A stretch of DNA of 64,000 nt from Desertimonas sp963786985 (GCA_963786985.1 CAWBBL010000024.1:73412-137411), one strand, 5' to 3'. Counted from the stretch's first letter, positions 55,279 to 63,694 are shown. The notes: generated from the letters alone by a model not told the origin. A program made the numbers and translations.

Positions 55279-55295
55279 TTCGGCACAGTGCCGAA
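55279..55295. promoter_or_regulatory. 17-bp perfect palindrome
   Basis: TTCGGCACAGTGCCGAA: two 8-base arms around a central A. No T-run follows, so an intrinsic terminator is unlikely; an operator or a recombination scar is possible. Confidence 0.45.
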
Positions 55296-55368
55296 CCGCT
55301 CGTTCGATGAGTCGCCTGAGCCAGGGTGACCTGGTCGCGCTAAGCGGCGGCGAGGCTCGAAAGGCCCC

Positions 55369-55477
55369 CAGTTGCCAGCAGAGCCGCACAGTCTGTCGTT
55401 GTGGGAAATCCTGCGCACCTACCGGGCAAACCCAGCCAAGGGCTTGGACGCCGACCTGAACGTTGACGACCAGACAT
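55369..55477 (+). repeat. Orphan copy of 3' segment of gene 44115
   Basis: In frame it reads AEPHSLSLWEILRTYRANPA then KGLDADLNVDD, matching residues ~357-390 of the 44115 product with D-to-E and F-to-L type changes. The reading frame continues into unrelated sequence. No start or neighbouring part of the gene is present. Confidence 0.88.
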
Positions 55478-55506
55478 TCGTCTGGGCGGATACAGGGTGT
55501 CTCGTC

Positions 55507-56325
55507 TCAGTCAGCGGGAGCGGGAAGGAGGTGCTGGGTCACCTTGGCAATGTCGGAGCGTGGGTCGTTCCGTAATCCGGCGAGCCGTTGGTAGACCTCG
55601 GCTGCGGCCGTGCCGAACCCAACGGGTAACCCGGCATCGGCGAGACTCGCGCTGATCTCATGCATCTCGCCGACGAAGCGCCACGCCTTCGGGCCGTTGC
55701 CTGTCGCCGCGTGCTCAGATCGTTCCTCGAGGTCGGGGATCGACATCGCCCACTCCGCCAGGAGTGAGTCCTCGACGCCCTCGGCGCGGGCCAACGCGCG
55801 GACGCTGAGCAGCAGCGCCGCGCTGGCTTTCGTCCACGCCGCGAAGCAGGTCTTCACCGCCGAGGCCGCCCCGACGCCGCCGTCGACGAAGTGAACGTCG
55901 AGGGCCGGCGTCGTCCAGCGGCTGGCCACCACCTTGGCGTCGAGGCCCGACAGATAGAGCCTGGTTGTGCCCGGAACCTTGACGGGTGGACCGATGATTC
56001 CGCCGTCGACGAAGTGCTCGAACCGCTCACCGAGCCGTCGAGCCGTCCCCGGTGCGATGGCGTTTAGATCGGCATAGGTGCCACCGAATCGGGCTGCAGC
56101 AACCGCGTCTGCCGTCTCGACGGCGGCTCCCGGAGGACAGACCGAGACGATGACATCCACTCGCTCGATCATCTCGTCGATCGAATCGACCTCGGTCATG
56201 CCGGCCTCGGCGGCGCGTTGCCGGGTCGCCGGCGAGCGACCCGCGGAGCACCAGACCGTTTCACCATCACAATGCGTGGCGATCGACGCCCCCATCGCCC
56301 CCGGGTGCAGGAAACCAGTAGCCAT
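55507..56325 (-). CDS. NAD(P)-dependent beta-hydroxyacid dehydrogenase-like protein (DUF1932 C-terminus)
   Basis: 272 aa from ATG 56325 (minus). The N-terminal Rossmann motif is shortened to FLHPGAMGASIATHC (G-x-M-G instead of GxGxMG, as in the DUF1932 group). VDVIVSVCPPGAAVETADAV and YADLNAIAPGTARRLGERF follow the 6PGDH/HIBADH fold. The C-terminal helices (GVGAASAVKTCFAAWTKASA, the Lys in the usual G-x-x-x-K position, LLAEWAMSIPDLEERSEHAA) match DUF1932. Oxidises a hydroxy-acid or reduces an imine/keto compound; substrate unknown. Confidence 0.87.
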   Translation of the reverse strand: MATGFLHPGAMGASIATHCDGETVWCSAGRSPATRQRAAEAGMTEVDSIDEMIERVDVIVSVCPPGAAVETADAVAAARFGGTYADLNAIAPGTARRLGERFEHFVDGGIIGPPVKVPGTTRLYLSGLDAKVVASRWTTPALDVHFVDGGVGAASAVKTCFAAWTKASAALLLSVRALARAEGVEDSLLAEWAMSIPDLEERSEHAATGNGPKAWRFVGEMHEISASLADAGLPVGFGTAAAEVYQRLAGLRNDPRSDIAKVTQHLLPAPAD

Positions 56326-56736
56326 GCCGCGAGTGTCCCACGGACCTCATGACGCCGAAACCCTCCGCCAGGCGGCACGGGGTCGACGAATTCCGCGCCG
56401 CCACCAGCCCGACCGGAGCGACACCGAACAGCGCGCCCGAACGGCAAGCTGCCACGAATCGCAGGCAGCCCCGAACGGCATGGCGGTGCTTGTCAAGGTC
56501 TGCTACGTGTGTCCCACGTAGTCGGAGACGCGTGACCGTGTGAGTTCACCATCACTGTCGATGTACAGCGACTTCGAGTTGGTCGCGAACTGCAAAGTGC
56601 TGGCTCACCGGCGTGGTGCATCTCTCGTCCTACGCGTTGGGCGTCGGCGACCCGGCTACCCGTCGCTCCGCCGACTACGAACCGACCCGAACACCGCCCG
56701 CGGCCCACGGGCCGCGACCAAGTCAACGTGGACAGG
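56326..56736. other. Intergenic with repeated CGAACGGCA words
   Basis: 411 bases, no supported gene. CGAACGGCA appears at 56439 and 56472; the same word appears in other gaps of the window (near 24023, and as AGAACGGCA near 20260, 21231 and 25937). Confidence 0.4.
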
Positions 56737-57204
56737 TCAGACCTGGTTGGGTTCGGTGCGGATCAGAAGGGCCGCCACAACGGCTGGGAGCTGGCTGACG
56801 GCCTCGTGCTCAGACAGACGGTGTGCAGCTCGCACGACGTCCTCCGGCACCCACTCCGGGAAGCGCTGTTCACCGACTCGATGGGCACCCGAACTCGTGT
56901 GCTCCTCATGGATCGCCGCCAACCGTTCGCGAGGAAGTCGATCGGCGACGCGGACCACGGCCGGCCACAAGCGGCGGTGGATGAGGGTCACCTTCCCGTT
57001 GACGAGCCTCGTGCGGACGACGTCAGGCGAGTCGGCGAGGACATTGAGCGCCTGGAAGATCGCGTGGCTGCACCGGTGGCCCCACCAGCTTCCTCGGATC
57101 GGTTCACCGGCGACCAATTCGGCGACGTTGGGAAGCGGTCCGCGAGCGGACTCTAGAAGCATTCCGTGCTCGACGAGCACCGCCATCGGCTCCATAGCCG
57201 CCAT
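56737..57204 (-). CDS. Conserved hypothetical protein
   Basis: 155 aa from ATG 57204 (ATG 57195 or 57186 also possible). NVAELVAGEPIRGSWWGHRC, HAIFQALNVLADSPDVVRTR, VNGKVTLIHRRLWPAVVRVA and LPRERLAAIHEEHTSSGAHR followed by FPEWVPEDVVRAAHRLSEHE. I recognise this as a widely seen actinobacterial/proteobacterial uncharacterised family. WWGH and IHEEHT could bind metal. Intact. Confidence 0.75.
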   Translation of the reverse strand: MAAMEPMAVLVEHGMLLESARGPLPNVAELVAGEPIRGSWWGHRCSHAIFQALNVLADSPDVVRTRLVNGKVTLIHRRLWPAVVRVADRLPRERLAAIHEEHTSSGAHRVGEQRFPEWVPEDVVRAAHRLSEHEAVSQLPAVVAALLIRTEPNQV

Positions 57205-57254
57205 CCTGCCGCCAACGACCTCGACCCACGCACAGACGTAGCGCTGCGGGGCCG

Positions 57255-57806
57255 CTAGTCGATCACGCCGTCGTCGAGTCCACGCTCGACGATCTCATCA
57301 ACGGTCTGCTCCGGGTTCTGATCCGACGAGTCGAGCCACAATCCGATGCGGGGAGTGTCGCCGTGGAGCCCTTGATTGAGCGCGGCGATGTCGTCGAAGC
57401 CGGCCCGGTAGGCAACCTTGGATCGTGTCGATTCGCGGGTGGCCACGACATCGGGAGACGGAGCGAGTACGACCAGGACCAGCGGTCTGGAGCGGATCGC
57501 TGACAGATACTCGCCGAGGACACGGCCAATGACGACGTCTTGGACGACGACAGCGAAGCCGGCATCGTGGTAGGCGTCGGCGGTCTGCGCGCCCAACCTG
57601 TAGCGGAGCCGCAGTTGCCGCCACGCCTCCTCCGTAGGTTCCGAGGTCATTTCCTGGCGTCCGGCGACAATCATTCGCCGGAACACGTCGCCCTTGACGT
57701 GAACACCGCGCTCGAATCGTCGCGCCAACAGCTCGGCGACAGTCGTCTTGCCTGACGCCGAGATGCCGGTGATCAGCACTACCGGCCGTGCGCTGGTCAA
57801 CAGCAT
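57255..57806 (-). CDS. P-loop kinase-like AAA protein
   Basis: 183 aa from ATG 57806 (minus). P-loop VVLITGISASGKTTVAELLA with Walker A GxxxxGKT, a short LID-like stretch, RRMIVAGRQEMTSEPTEEA, and AGFAVVVQDVVIGRVLGEYL in Walker B position. VLVVLAPSPDVVATRESTRS holds basic residues of a nucleotide/phosphate kinase lid. Size and order fit the gluconate/shikimate/chloramphenicol-phosphotransferase group. The phosphate acceptor is unknown. Confidence 0.82.
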   Translation of the reverse strand: MLLTSARPVVLITGISASGKTTVAELLARRFERGVHVKGDVFRRMIVAGRQEMTSEPTEEAWRQLRLRYRLGAQTADAYHDAGFAVVVQDVVIGRVLGEYLSAIRSRPLVLVVLAPSPDVVATRESTRSKVAYRAGFDDIAALNQGLHGDTPRIGLWLDSSDQNPEQTVDEIVERGLDDGVID

Positions 57807-57816
57807 TCTCGGCAGG

Positions 57817-58038
57817 CTACGGATCGCCGCTGTCAGGGGTGACAGCCACGTCGAACAGCCGCCACCCCATCACCACCGGACCGCTCTGCGCCGTCGACTG
57901 TTCGAGGATCTCGGTGTCGACCTCGTCCTGCGGGATGACCCAGGTGTGGAGCACACGAGCATCGCCGAGCCCGTGTCGCTCATCGGCACCATCACCCGTC
58001 ACGAACCCGTCGAGCGACCTCGAGAAGTCAGCGATCAC
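57817..58038 (-). pseudogene. Truncated dihydrofolate-reductase-family (RibD-C) fragment
   Basis: GTG 58038 reads IADFSRSLDGFVTGDG, the canonical RibD_C/DHFR-like N-terminus, then EILEQSTAQSGPVVMGWRLF and stops at 57817 after 73 codons, whereas intact relatives (such as the gene at 62200) have about 200. The stop follows directly on DVAVTPDSGDP, so the remaining two thirds are deleted. The composite repeat at 58054 abuts its start. Confidence 0.65.
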
Positions 58039-58053
58039 CTTCGCGATCAGAGC

Positions 58054-58143
58054 CGTTGTCTTCGTCGCTGATATGGGTGGTTACGCCGCTCAGCTCGTTG
58101 CGCCCGTGGTCAGGCTCTTGGCATCGCTGCTTGAAAGTTGCGC
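58054..58143 (+). repeat. Partial copy of composite repeat (3' half)
   Basis: Matches 60168-60260, including an uninterrupted identical run from GTTGCGCCCGTGG to CTCTTGGCATC (about 29 bases) and GGGTGGTTAC upstream of it. It could be read as VAPVVRLLASLLE in both copies, but no longer ORF supports a gene. Confidence 0.75.
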
Positions 58144-58284
58144 CCGTCGGCAGTTATCCGTGAGTCCATTGGAGATGCCTCGATGCGAGGTGGAGTGCAG
58201 CCGCCCGCGCCCTCTTCGACGAGACCGAATAGCCCCGACGCTGACCCGGCTGCTCGCTCGAGAAGCCGGAGCACGGTTCGCAAC

Positions 58285-58800
58285 TCACCGGGGGTTGTCC
58301 TCGGGGTTGACGTAGGTCAGGGCGAACGGGCCGACGGCGTGGACTTGGACTTCGGTCACTCCGACCACCGTGGCGAAGTGGTTGGCGTTGGCAGGTGCGG
58401 TGATGAAGTCGCCGGCCTCGAGCGGAGGCAGCAGAGCCGCCTCGTCGAACGTGTCGCCGAGCCCGACGAGAAAGGTCCCGCTGATGACGGTGACGTGCTC
58501 ATCACTCGGGTGCCAATGCGGCGGGAGCACATAGCCGTCAGGGAACCGCAGCCTGACGGTGAACAGGTCGCCCTCGGCGCCCGGATCACCTTGGACGACG
58601 GCCATCTCGGCACCGATTGGAAAGACGTCGGGCGCGGGGCCGAACTCGATCTCGTCGTTGTCCGTCGCCTCGTGGGTGTGCGGCGGCACCGAGTGCTCAG
58701 TCGCCGCGGGTTCGGCCATCGTGCCGGTCGCCGGCGCCACGGCCATGGCCGCCGCGGTGACAGCCAGCGGCGCAGCGAGCAGGTACAGGTATCGCTTCAT
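58285..58800 (-). CDS. Exported cupin-domain protein
   Basis: 171 aa from ATG 58800 (minus). Signal: MKRYLYLLAAPLAVTAAAMA then VAPATGTMAEP. Single cupin barrel with motif 1 GYVLPPHWHPSDEHVTVISG (His, His, Glu, later His ANANHF metal ligands) and motif 2 PLEAGDFITAPANANHFATV. Metal-binding, extracytoplasmic; may be a dioxygenase-like or sugar-binding cupin. Close upstream neighbour of the tautomerase on the same strand, but 48 bases separate them and it is the downstream gene. Confidence 0.85.
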   Translation of the reverse strand: MKRYLYLLAAPLAVTAAAMAVAPATGTMAEPAATEHSVPPHTHEATDNDEIEFGPAPDVFPIGAEMAVVQGDPGAEGDLFTVRLRFPDGYVLPPHWHPSDEHVTVISGTFLVGLGDTFDEAALLPPLEAGDFITAPANANHFATVVGVTEVQVHAVGPFALTYVNPEDNPR

Positions 58801-58848
58801 CGGACGCTCCATTGCGCGATTCCGTTGATCGTTGCGTTGTTCATGTCG

Positions 58849-59079
58849 CTACACCGTCGCCGGTTGCCCAGCGGCGAGGTTCTTGACGCCGGCTGTGGTC
58901 AGCGGATTGCCGCCGATTCCCCAGTCGCCGCTGTGCACTTCTTCGACGATGCACCACGTCACCGGGCGCATGTTCTCGCCCTCGATACTGACCATGGCGT
59001 CGGTCAGCTTCTCCACGATCTCCCGTTTCTGGGCGGCATCGAACACGCCTTCAATGAGCTTCACGTTGATCAATGGCAT
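58849..59079 (-). CDS. 4-oxalocrotonate tautomerase-family protein
   Basis: 76 aa from ATG 59079 (minus), AGGAG seven bases upstream. Start MPLINVKLIEGVFDAAQKRE gives the catalytic N-terminal Pro after Met removal; KLTDAMVSIEGENMRPVTWC and VHSGDWGIGGNPLTTAGVK follow the tautomerase beta-alpha-beta. Probably operon with the cupin downstream (same strand, short gap). Confidence 0.9.
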   Translation of the reverse strand: MPLINVKLIEGVFDAAQKREIVEKLTDAMVSIEGENMRPVTWCIVEEVHSGDWGIGGNPLTTAGVKNLAAGQPATV

Positions 59080-59310
59080 TTCAGTTCTCCTCGTTCGTCG
59101 CATCGTTCTCGACACGCAATCCCAAGGCGTAAGCAACACGGTTACCGCGGTAACCACCTTCGATGGGAGGTGCGATGAGCCAGGTCGACGCGACGGCAAC
59201 GTCCCACCGATCGGCAACAAGCAGCGCATGCCGTCGATGCCCTCGACGGCTGATCAATTTTCCCCGAGGCACAGCCGCCCAACAGCTCAAGCAGATCTGC
59301 GTCCGCTGAG

Positions 59311-60072
59311 CTACGCGGGCTTCTGCCAGACCGAGATGTGGCTGGGGCTCGTGCTGGTGAACGGCTCGCGGTTCCAGTCGCTCCACCGATCGCGAAAAGC
59401 CATCCCGGCAAGGCGAGCCATGAGATCCAACTCCGATGGCCACACGTTGCGGAATGGCGCCGAGAAGGTCTTCGTCCCGCCATCTACGAACCAGTAGTGG
59501 CGCGACCAAGAGTTCTGCGTCGCCACGTCGATCTCGTCGAAGCCGAGGTGTGCAGGGCCCACATCGAACGGGATGACCGTCTCGCCCGGCGCGAGTCGTT
59601 GCCACGGGGGAACGATGACCTCGATCACGAAGAAGCCGCCCGATTCCAGATGCCTCGCAACATTGAGGAAGCACTCGACCTGCGCGTCCTGTGTCGTCAG
59701 GTTCATGATTGTGTTGCGTACCAAGTACGCAAGGGTGAACGCGCCATTCACCTTCGTGGTCGACAAGTCGCCGATCGTCACCTCGATGTCGGCGGATCCA
59801 GGCTCGGCCCGCAACTGTTCAACCATCGCCGACGACAGCTCGATGCCGTGCACACGGACACCTCGGCGACTCAGCGGCAGGGCCAGGCGGCCAGTGCCGA
59901 TACCAAGTTCGAGGGCACGCCCCTCGCCAGCTAAGTCAGCAAGGAAGCTCACCGCGGGCTCGACGACCTCGGGATCGAAGAGGTGCGGCCAGAGGACCTC
60001 GTAGCGCTCCGCGACCCACGCATCGAAGTAGTTCTCCGGCACCCCGTCAACTCTGGTCGCGTGCTGCGACAT
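59311..60072 (-). CDS. Class I SAM-dependent methyltransferase
   Basis: 253 aa from ATG 60072 (minus). Motif I ALELGIGTGRLALPLSRRGV, acidic loop VHGIELSSAMVEQL, motif II/III DIEVTIGDLSTTKVNGAFTL, and motif post I HLESGGFFVIEVIVPPWQRL give a standard Methyltransf_11/25 fold. C-terminal DRWSDWNREPFTSTSPSHIS is the common 'Y/F-W..R..P' cap. Small-molecule O- or N-methylation; no linked pathway. Confidence 0.88.
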   Translation of the reverse strand: MSQHATRVDGVPENYFDAWVAERYEVLWPHLFDPEVVEPAVSFLADLAGEGRALELGIGTGRLALPLSRRGVRVHGIELSSAMVEQLRAEPGSADIEVTIGDLSTTKVNGAFTLAYLVRNTIMNLTTQDAQVECFLNVARHLESGGFFVIEVIVPPWQRLAPGETVIPFDVGPAHLGFDEIDVATQNSWSRHYWFVDGGTKTFSAPFRNVWPSELDLMARLAGMAFRDRWSDWNREPFTSTSPSHISVWQKPA

Positions 60073-60111
60073 ACGGAAGCAAGTTTTCCACCGACGCGAG
60101 CCGCACTGCCC

Positions 60112-60260
60112 TGATGGCGCTCAGCTCACCGCAGCAAGCGTTCGCAGAAACCGTGCCGCCCGCCAGAGCGTGGTCTTGTCGCTTAGAAGGGGTGGTTACT
60201 CCACACCCACCCCCGTTGCGCCCGTGGTCAGGCTCTTGGCATCACTGCTTGAAGTCGCGA
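60112..60260 (+). repeat. Composite intergenic repeat, fullest copy
   Basis: 5' half (CAAGCGTTCGC, GAAACCGTG, CCCGCCAG) recurs at 62104-62172; 3' half (GGGTGGTTAC, then GTTGCGCCCGTGG to CTTGGCATC, CTGCTTGA) recurs at 58054-58143. Three intergenic sites within 4 kb. Origin unknown; might be a MITE-like or gene-remnant element. Confidence 0.7.
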
Positions 60261-60302
60261 CGCCTCCAGCAGCTCAATCAGGCAGTTCGGAGCGCGGGGC
60301 GG

Positions 60303-60689
60303 TCACCTCGGCTTGCGGTCAAGTTCATCGACGAGCGCCTTCGGTGCGATGTTTCGGTACGCGTCTCTGACGATCGCAGCGACCTCGTCCCAATCGGCCT
60401 TGCTGTCACTGATCATGTCGAGGTACACGCCGAGCCAATCGGCAAACACTCCTCGCGCCGATGTCGGTGGCTTGAAAAATCGGTCGGGGTCGGCCCTGAC
60501 CATTTCCTCCTGAACACCCGGTGGGACCGCACACCACAACGAGATTCGCCCATCTTCGTTGTGGTTGTCGTGGAAGTAGCACAGCGCTCGCCTGCCTCGA
60601 ACAAAGAAGCACGGTTCGCCATGGCTGATGCGCTCGCTGACCCCTGGCAGCTCGAGGGCGATCTTTCGTACCCGTCCGTACTCACGCAC
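60303..60689 (-). CDS. MmcQ/YjbR-family protein
   Basis: 128 aa from GTG 60689 (minus). MREYGRVRKIALELPGVSER, HGEPCFFVRGRRALCYFHDN, ISLWCAVPPGVQEEMVRADP, RFFKPPTSARGVFADWLGVY and DWDEVAAIVRDAYRNIAPKA match the MmcQ/YjbR (DUF419) double-wing-like fold. Often annotated as DNA-binding, but the function is not established. Intact. Confidence 0.86.
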   Translation of the reverse strand: MREYGRVRKIALELPGVSERISHGEPCFFVRGRRALCYFHDNHNEDGRISLWCAVPPGVQEEMVRADPDRFFKPPTSARGVFADWLGVYLDMISDSKADWDEVAAIVRDAYRNIAPKALVDELDRKPR

Positions 60690-61075
60690 CGCGCCAGATT
60701 GGCCGGCCCGGCTCGACGGCGCAACGAACCTCGCGAGCGCAGAACATCGCCGACGCGTATCGGCAGATCGGGAGCGACCGAGGGCGGCTTGCCGAGGTCA
60801 GCGTCTCTCAGAGCATCGGCGACCGAACGCCAAGTAAGTGCGCTCGCGATCGTGAGCGGCGCCCTTCCGACCCGGCCCGCGAGGCGCCATCGACCCGGTG
60901 TTAGCAAGCGCCGGGCATCGTGGGCGATAGTGGTGGTTACCGGATGCCTGAGCAGCTGGCGCTCGATCTCGCTCGAATGAGACCGTGGGCTTGGCCGAAT
61001 GTGTGGCGCATCACCGTGACGTCAGAGATCGAGCGCACGGTGAGGACGACCACCACCGATCGATGGGAGATCTCC
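60690..61075. other. Intergenic, no gene seen
   Basis: 386 bases with low-quality ORFs only. GGGAGA lies 5 bases before ATG 61076. Confidence 0.4.
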
Positions 61076-61645
61076 ATGACCGTCGAACCACCCGTCAAGA
61101 CGACCGGCGAGAAGCGGGTCGCCAAGCTCTTCGGGCTCACCGGCGATGCCTGGATGCGCCACGCCAACCCGTGGAGCGTCTGGACCCGCTTCACGTGTGT
61201 CTCGCTCATCGCCCTCGCCGTGTGGAGCCGGACCTGGATCGGTTGGTACTGCCTGATCCCCGTCGCTGCCGCGCTCCTGTGGACGGTGTTCAACCCCCGC
61301 CTGTTCGACGTGCCGTCGTCGACGAGGAGCTGGGCGTCCAGAGGTGTCTTCGGCGAACGGGTTTACGCCGATCGGGCGACTAAACCGATCCCGGCCCAGT
61401 TCGTGTCGGCCGTCCCGAACGTGGCCAACGCCTTCTCTGCCGTCGGCCTGGCCATCGCCGTCTACGGCCTCGTCGTGTTCGCCGTGTGGCCGGTCGTCGC
61501 CGGCATCATCCTCGTCCACACGGGCAAGCTCTGGTACATCGACCGCATGGTCCTTCTGTTCGATGACGTCAAGCACCGTGATCCCGAGGTGGCGTCGTGG
61601 GAGTTCGACTCCTCAGGCAGTACACACCTTCCGGTCGGGCCCTGA
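61076..61645 (+). CDS. DUF6653-like membrane protein
   Basis: 189 aa from ATG 61076. GEKRVAKLFGLTGDAWMRHA, NPWSVWTRFTCVSLIALAVW, then paired helices (SRTWIGWYCLIPVAAALLWT, AVGLAIAVYGLVVFAVWPVV) and KLWYIDRMVLLFDDVKHRDP. MRHANPWSVWTR and the WYIDRMVLLFDD end are the landmarks of this small four-helix membrane family (DUF6653, from memory). Function unknown. Confidence 0.75.
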   Translation: MTVEPPVKTTGEKRVAKLFGLTGDAWMRHANPWSVWTRFTCVSLIALAVWSRTWIGWYCLIPVAAALLWTVFNPRLFDVPSSTRSWASRGVFGERVYADRATKPIPAQFVSAVPNVANAFSAVGLAIAVYGLVVFAVWPVVAGIILVHTGKLWYIDRMVLLFDDVKHRDPEVASWEFDSSGSTHLPVGP

Positions 61646-62199
61646 CGGCCCGCGCTCGGTCGAGTCGGGCATCGGGCGCGCCGCAACAACTGCCTGAGTG
61701 CCGGGAGGTTGGGTCAAGCCGTCGTTGAGGTCGCAGTTGCCGCCCATTTCGTTCCATGGCTCGAGTGTCCACATTTCGCAACCGCTGGTTCGCATGATCG
61801 AGATGGAGCGAGCTGGCGTCGTCGGGCAAGTTGGAGTGAGCCTTCTCCCGGGCGGCATCGGATCCGGGCCGACACTGATACGAGGCGAGGTCGTGCCGAT
61901 CCCTCGTTGCCCGCCGTCGCTACCGAACGTCTGACGTCGTCGTTCGATCACCCGCACGGTTCGGCATCGGGACGCCGAGCGGCAGCTCGGGCGTCGCCGA
62001 CTGCGCCATTACGAGTTCAGCGGCAATGGAGTGTCGGCGCCCGAACATCGAATCGGTCGACACCCATCGGACCGCGTCGGGACCCCGGCGACGAGCGCGT
62101 ACTGCCCGTTATCGCGCTTGCCTCACCGCATCAAGCGTTCGCTGCTGAAACCGTGTCACCCGCCAGCGTCCTCTCACTTGCAGCTGGGTCCTGGCGACA
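61646..62199. other. Intergenic with half copy of composite repeat
   Basis: 554 bases with no supported gene; the 5'-half repeat copy lies at 62104-62172, 28 bases beyond the stop of the DHFR-family gene. Confidence 0.5.
62104..62172 (+). repeat. Partial copy of composite repeat (5' half)
   Basis: Matches 60112-60172: CTCACCGCA-CAAGCGTTCGC, then GAAACCGTG and CCCGCCAG in the same order and spacing, with a 3-base insertion. Copies read as SPHQAFAAETVSPA and SPQQAFAETVPPA. Confidence 0.7.
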
Positions 62200-62805
62200 T
62201 CATGCGGTGGGGTCGAGCGGTGGGCGCTCGAGGACGCGGGGCCGGTACTCGACCAGCTGGATGCGGCCGTCGAAGGTGCGGTTGTCGATCATCTCGAGGG
62301 CGACGTCCGGGTAGCCGTCGTAGATGCGTTCTTCTCCCGTCGCGCCAGTGATCACCGGGAACATCACGACCCGGAAGCGATCAACGAGTCCGGCTCGCAG
62401 CAGCGACCGGCACAGGCTGATGCTGCCGATCGTGCTCATCAGGCCCGAGCCGCCCTCCTTCATTGCCCGGACGGCTTCGACCGCGTCATCGCGCACGAGC
62501 GTCGAGTTGGCCCACGTGAGCGGCTCCGCGAGAGAGGTTGAGAACACCACCTTCGACGCTCGCGTGAGTCCGTCGACGGACGCCTCCTCGTCGGCGGTGA
62601 ACTCGTCCGTTCCCGGTGGAGTCTCTCCGGCGGCGAAGCCCGACATCAGCCGGTACGTGTTCGCTCCCATCACGTAGGTGACCTCGGGTTGTTCACCCAG
62701 CCAGGCGAGGTACTCAGGCCCCTCGAGACCCCAGAAGCCGGGCCACCCCTCGCCCGACGCGTAGCCGTCGAGAGTGGTGATGAAGTCGACGAGGAGTTCT
62801 GGCAT
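62200..62805 (-). CDS. Dihydrofolate-reductase-family (RibD C-terminal) protein
   Basis: 201 aa from ATG 62805 (minus; AAGGA upstream). PELLVDFITTLDGYASGEGW, TYVMGANTYRLMSG, ASKVVFSTSLAEPLTWANST, GGSGLMSTIGSISLCRSLLR and AGLVDRFRVVMFPVITGATG give the RibD_C NADPH-binding fold. Stand-alone members reduce diverse small substrates and are not the riboflavin enzyme itself. Intact, in contrast to the fragment at 57817. Confidence 0.87.
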   Translation of the reverse strand: MPELLVDFITTLDGYASGEGWPGFWGLEGPEYLAWLGEQPEVTYVMGANTYRLMSGFAAGETPPGTDEFTADEEASVDGLTRASKVVFSTSLAEPLTWANSTLVRDDAVEAVRAMKEGGSGLMSTIGSISLCRSLLRAGLVDRFRVVMFPVITGATGEERIYDGYPDVALEMIDNRTFDGRIQLVEYRPRVLERPPLDPTA

Positions 62806-63183
62806 GGTCGTGTCCTTGTCTGTTGTGAGCTAGCCGCCTCTACCTTGGCTACCACGGCGGCACGAGGTTAGACGGGCGGCGAGTCGAGAACCCATCGCCA
62901 ACGCGCGACCGAGTCGGCGATGTACTTGTTCTGCCCCGTGGGCTCGATGCCTGAGGCCCAACCGCGTGAGGAATTCGTCGGCAGGTCGCGTCATCGCGGC
63001 GCCTGGATCGACCCGAGCACCCCGACGCTCGGGTGTCCACAACGGACGGTTTGCCCTCCGGCAGTGCCGGGTACGGGATCGTCACTGCCCCGCCCAGGGG
63101 CCCACGGCGGCATCCGCCTCGTCCAGCATTGCGGGCGAGACGGGTGCCGTCGAAGAGGTCATCGGCCGACGATTCGTGCGCGA
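62806..63183. other. Intergenic, no confident gene
   Basis: 378 bases. Minus-strand frames contain short protein-like bits (PVSPAMLDEADAAVGPWAG, VTIPYPALPEGKPSVVDTRA) in different frames, possibly a decayed gene. Not enough to call one. Confidence 0.35.
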
Positions 63184-63681
63184 CTACCCCGCCGTGGTTG
63201 CCACCGCAGTGTCGATCGGCGTGGTCCCGGCCGGTTCGGTGCCCGCCGGTTCGGTGCCCGCTGGCTCGGTTGCGTCCGGCTGGCTCGGTGCCCAACGGTG
63301 CGGTGCCGGCCGGCGCGGTGCCGTCTTCGAACTGGGCGAAGAGGTCTTCCAGGGAACCGGCCGGCGTGCCCATCGGCTCGACGTTGATACGCGTGGCGGT
63401 CACGTGGCCGGGGCCGTACTCGCCGCCTTCGCCGGTGAACTCGATGGTGTACTCGGCGGTGAAGGTCTGCCCGTCCTCGCTCACCTCGCCGGCGACGCGG
63501 ATCGTCACCGAGGGTCCCTCATCGGCGAGCTCGATGAACGTCAGGTTGATCGAGCTCGGTCCGGTGGCTTCCCATGCCCCGATGTCGGTGGTTCCGTCGA
63601 CACCGGATGCCTGGTAGGTCCCGTCAGCGTGGAAAGCGATCAGCTCGGGCGGCTCCTCGGGAACTCGTCGACCGTGAGCAC
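63184..63681 (-). pseudogene. Frame-broken beta-rich protein with TEPAG repeat tail
   Basis: GTG 63681 reads LTVDEFP; a shift near 63660 gives EEPPELIAFHADGTYQASGV, GAWEATGPSSINLTFIELAD, TFTAEYTIEFTGEGGEYGPG, ATRINVEPMGTPAGSLEDLF. At ~63284 another shift exposes the natural tail: GTEPAG units repeated four times, then TTPIDTAVATTAG with stop TAG at 63184-63186. Without the shift the ORF runs on as His/Arg-rich nonsense. The beta pattern resembles small lipocalin-like proteins and a repeat tail is typical of surface proteins, but no signal peptide is seen. Confidence 0.6.
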
Positions 63682-63694
63682 CCAGGCGCAACCG

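Larger units (their letters stand above)
55059..55506. other. Intergenic region with palindrome and gene-fragment copy
   Basis: 448 bases without a complete gene. Holds the 17-bp palindrome at 55279 and the copied 109-bp piece of the 44115 gene at 55369-55477, which ends 30 bases before the stop of the oxidoreductase gene. Confidence 0.6.
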
